Positions 62,965-64,000 of a DNA stretch of 64,000 bases are shown here, piece after piece. Where the stretch lies: NCBI GenBank assembly GCA_964527565.1, contig CAZGOY010000007.1, forward strand, positions 1 through 64,000, in the 5' to 3' direction. Every line of letters starts with the position of its first letter. The stretch's first letter is position 1. The position numbers and the translations under genes are program-made. The stretch comes from JAGXQV01 sp964527565. Its GTDB lineage: Bacteria; Pseudomonadota; Gammaproteobacteria; Burkholderiales; Sulfuricellaceae. Below the pieces are notes generated by a model. That model saw only the letters and a list, made by a program, of their open reading frames with translations, had not been told where the DNA came from and did not search any database.

Positions 62965-64000
62965 TTACAAAGCGCCTTCCAGTTGCCGCCACTGCGCCTT
63001 GATTTCCTTTTCCTTGCCGCCCAGAGTGAGGCGCGCTTTGGCCTGCTCGCGGCAAAGCGCTGCCAGTTCACACCGTTCGGCATCGCTCCAGCCGCTTGCG
63101 GGGTTGAGTGCGCTTGTCATGATCTGGCGCATCAGGGAAATCATCGGGCCACCGGGGCTGTTTTCCCGGTTCGGTTTGTTGGGCCGGTCGTATTCGGCCA
63201 TTTTGGTGAATTTGTCGCGCAGGGCTTCGATTTCCTGCCCGGCTTGTGTCAGGCTGGCGCGGCGTTCGGCTTCAGCCTGGGCGACGGCGGCAGCTTCGGC
63301 TTCGCGGGCGGCTTGTTCAAGTCGTTCAGTGTGAAGTTTTGTCTGTATTTCTTGGAATACCAAGCGTTCGCGCATGAATCGTTCTTGTCTTCCCTTCATG
63401 TCAGATTCTGCGCCTTCGTCAGCCAAGTCACTCAGCCCTTTTTGCAATGGGCTTGGCGATGGTTTGCCAAACTCGAAAACTTCAACAAACACCCACCCGA
63501 ACGGGAGGAATTCTTTGTTGTCGCCACAGAGTGTAGTGCTGATCGGCAGTGTTTCAGCGGTAGGGCGTTTCTCATACTTGGTTTGAATGCGCCGGTATTT
63601 CTCCGTGGTCAGATAGTCTGCTCCCGCATGTTTCCCGGTTCGTAACAAAAAACCCCGGCCCTCGTGGATGGCTTGTTCCACCAGCGGTAATATTCTGTCG
63701 AACCAATTGCCGGTGCCCACCCTACAAAGCATTTCCATCTGTTCTTTCAGACGGCCAAGGTAATAGCCATTACATGCCTTGAGAATATTGCCGATGGTGA
63801 AATTCTTAACATTGAATTCCTTATTTTTTTCTTTCCAGACATGGCGGTTTTCCAATAGGGAAAGTTCGGCACGGAATGCGCCAGCCATGAAGGGGGCAAT
63901 ACATTCAGCAAAATTCTGGCCGTGGTCAGGAACGGAAGTTTTTGTGTTGTCTCGACGGTGTCGGCTGTGGCGGGTCAGGATGCGGGTTGGTTCAGGGAAT
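62965..64000 (-). CDS. Type III CRISPR RAMP effector subunit, Csm5-like (N-terminus outside window)
   Basis: The frame is open to the window edge, so the 5' end is missing; an internal ATG at 63888 is not the likely start. The visible 344 residues include 'FMAGAFRAELSLLENRHVWK', a Gly-rich RAMP stretch 'GRGFLLRTGKHAGADYLTTE', then 'NKEFLPFGWVFVEVFEF', and a long helical Glu/Ala-rich segment (about residues 205-265). This arrangement resembles Csm5-like RAMP subunits of type III systems. The gene lies upstream of csx16 and cas6 on the same strand, with a 900-base cassette in between. Confidence 0.72.
   Translation of the reverse strand, partial: FPEPTRILTRHSRHRRDNTKTSVPDHGQNFAECIAPFMAGAFRAELSLLENRHVWKEKNKEFNVKNFTIGNILKACNGYYLGRLKEQMEMLCRVGTGNWFDRILPLVEQAIHEGRGFLLRTGKHAGADYLTTEKYRRIQTKYEKRPTAETLPISTTLCGDNKEFLPFGWVFVEVFEFGKPSPSPLQKGLSDLADEGAESDMKGRQERFMRERLVFQEIQTKLHTERLEQAAREAEAAAVAQAEAERRASLTQAGQEIEALRDKFTKMAEYDRPNKPNRENSPGGPMISLMRQIMTSALNPASGWSDAERCELAALCREQAKARLTLGGKEKEIKAQWRQLEGAL

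Noticed and set aside
60800..64000. CRISPR repeat-spacer array near cas6
   Set aside because: No regularly spaced direct repeats were seen in the region; the array must lie outside the window, if present.

Overview
The window is a GC-rich chromosomal segment of a betaproteobacterium. The gene order cmk-rpsA-ihfB-lapA-lapB-pyrF-ugd-hldE-hldD, nitrogen-fixation genes, several heme-linked sensors and an aerobic peroxide/superoxide kit suggest a free-living microaerobic or facultative lineage of the Nitrosomonadales/Gallionellaceae/Rhodocyclales type. This placement is inferred from gene content only.

Layout. 1-545: C-terminal end of a very large RTX-like protein. 560-7670: a nitrogenase-maturation operon (nifB, fdxN, A-type Fe-S carrier, nifZ, a soluble double-sensor CheW protein, nifT, a SIR2-like protein, a GNAT acetyltransferase) behind two NifA activator sites and a sigma-54 promoter. 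8245-16841 (minus strand): LPS heptose genes, ugd, pyrF, lapBA, ihfB, rpsA, cmk. 17116-20419: rmuC and an Atm1-type ABC exporter. 20517-22940: a five-gene ars operon with an ArsR operator inside its promoter. 23109-29000: toxin-antitoxin pairs, YkgJ, YchJ, an Old Yellow Enzyme reductase, ComEA, CysM and an NlpC/P60 hydrolase. 29060-35510: a heme-linked GGDEF-EAL protein, a GMC oxidoreductase with a Tat partner, and an aldehyde dehydrogenase. 35551-43586: a 2364-residue Ser/Thr-kinase/ATPase/hybrid histidine kinase next to a receiver-GGDEF response regulator. 43706-45957: tRNA-Arg(CCT), a heme-binding chemoreceptor and a free-standing CZB zinc protein. 46063-50677: a NosD-like protein, Uup ABC-F ATPase, a DksA-like protein, SlyD and a PP0621 protein. 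50796-52402: a decayed Mrp/Mnh antiporter cluster. 52609-60759: SodB, a toxin-antitoxin pair, MurJ, UbiD, AhpF, AhpC and NadC. 60811-64000: one end of a type III CRISPR-Cas locus (Cas6, Csx16, a Csm5-like RAMP protein) interrupted by a DUF2442/DUF4160 module. No CRISPR array lies in the window.

The most interesting themes are these. The nif operon carries a signalling protein (two cytoplasmic sensor halves plus CheW) and a SIR2-like protein along with standard cofactor genes. The CRISPR locus has Csx16 and an inserted regulatory-looking cassette. Two proteins of the ars operon end in cysteine clusters. A family of palindromic REP-like elements shares its loop as well as its arms. Several modules are visibly decaying: a ParE toxin broken by a 7-bp tandem duplication, an Mrp cluster broken by a stop codon and deletions, and fragments of HigA-type, GlcG-type and possibly IS21 genes.
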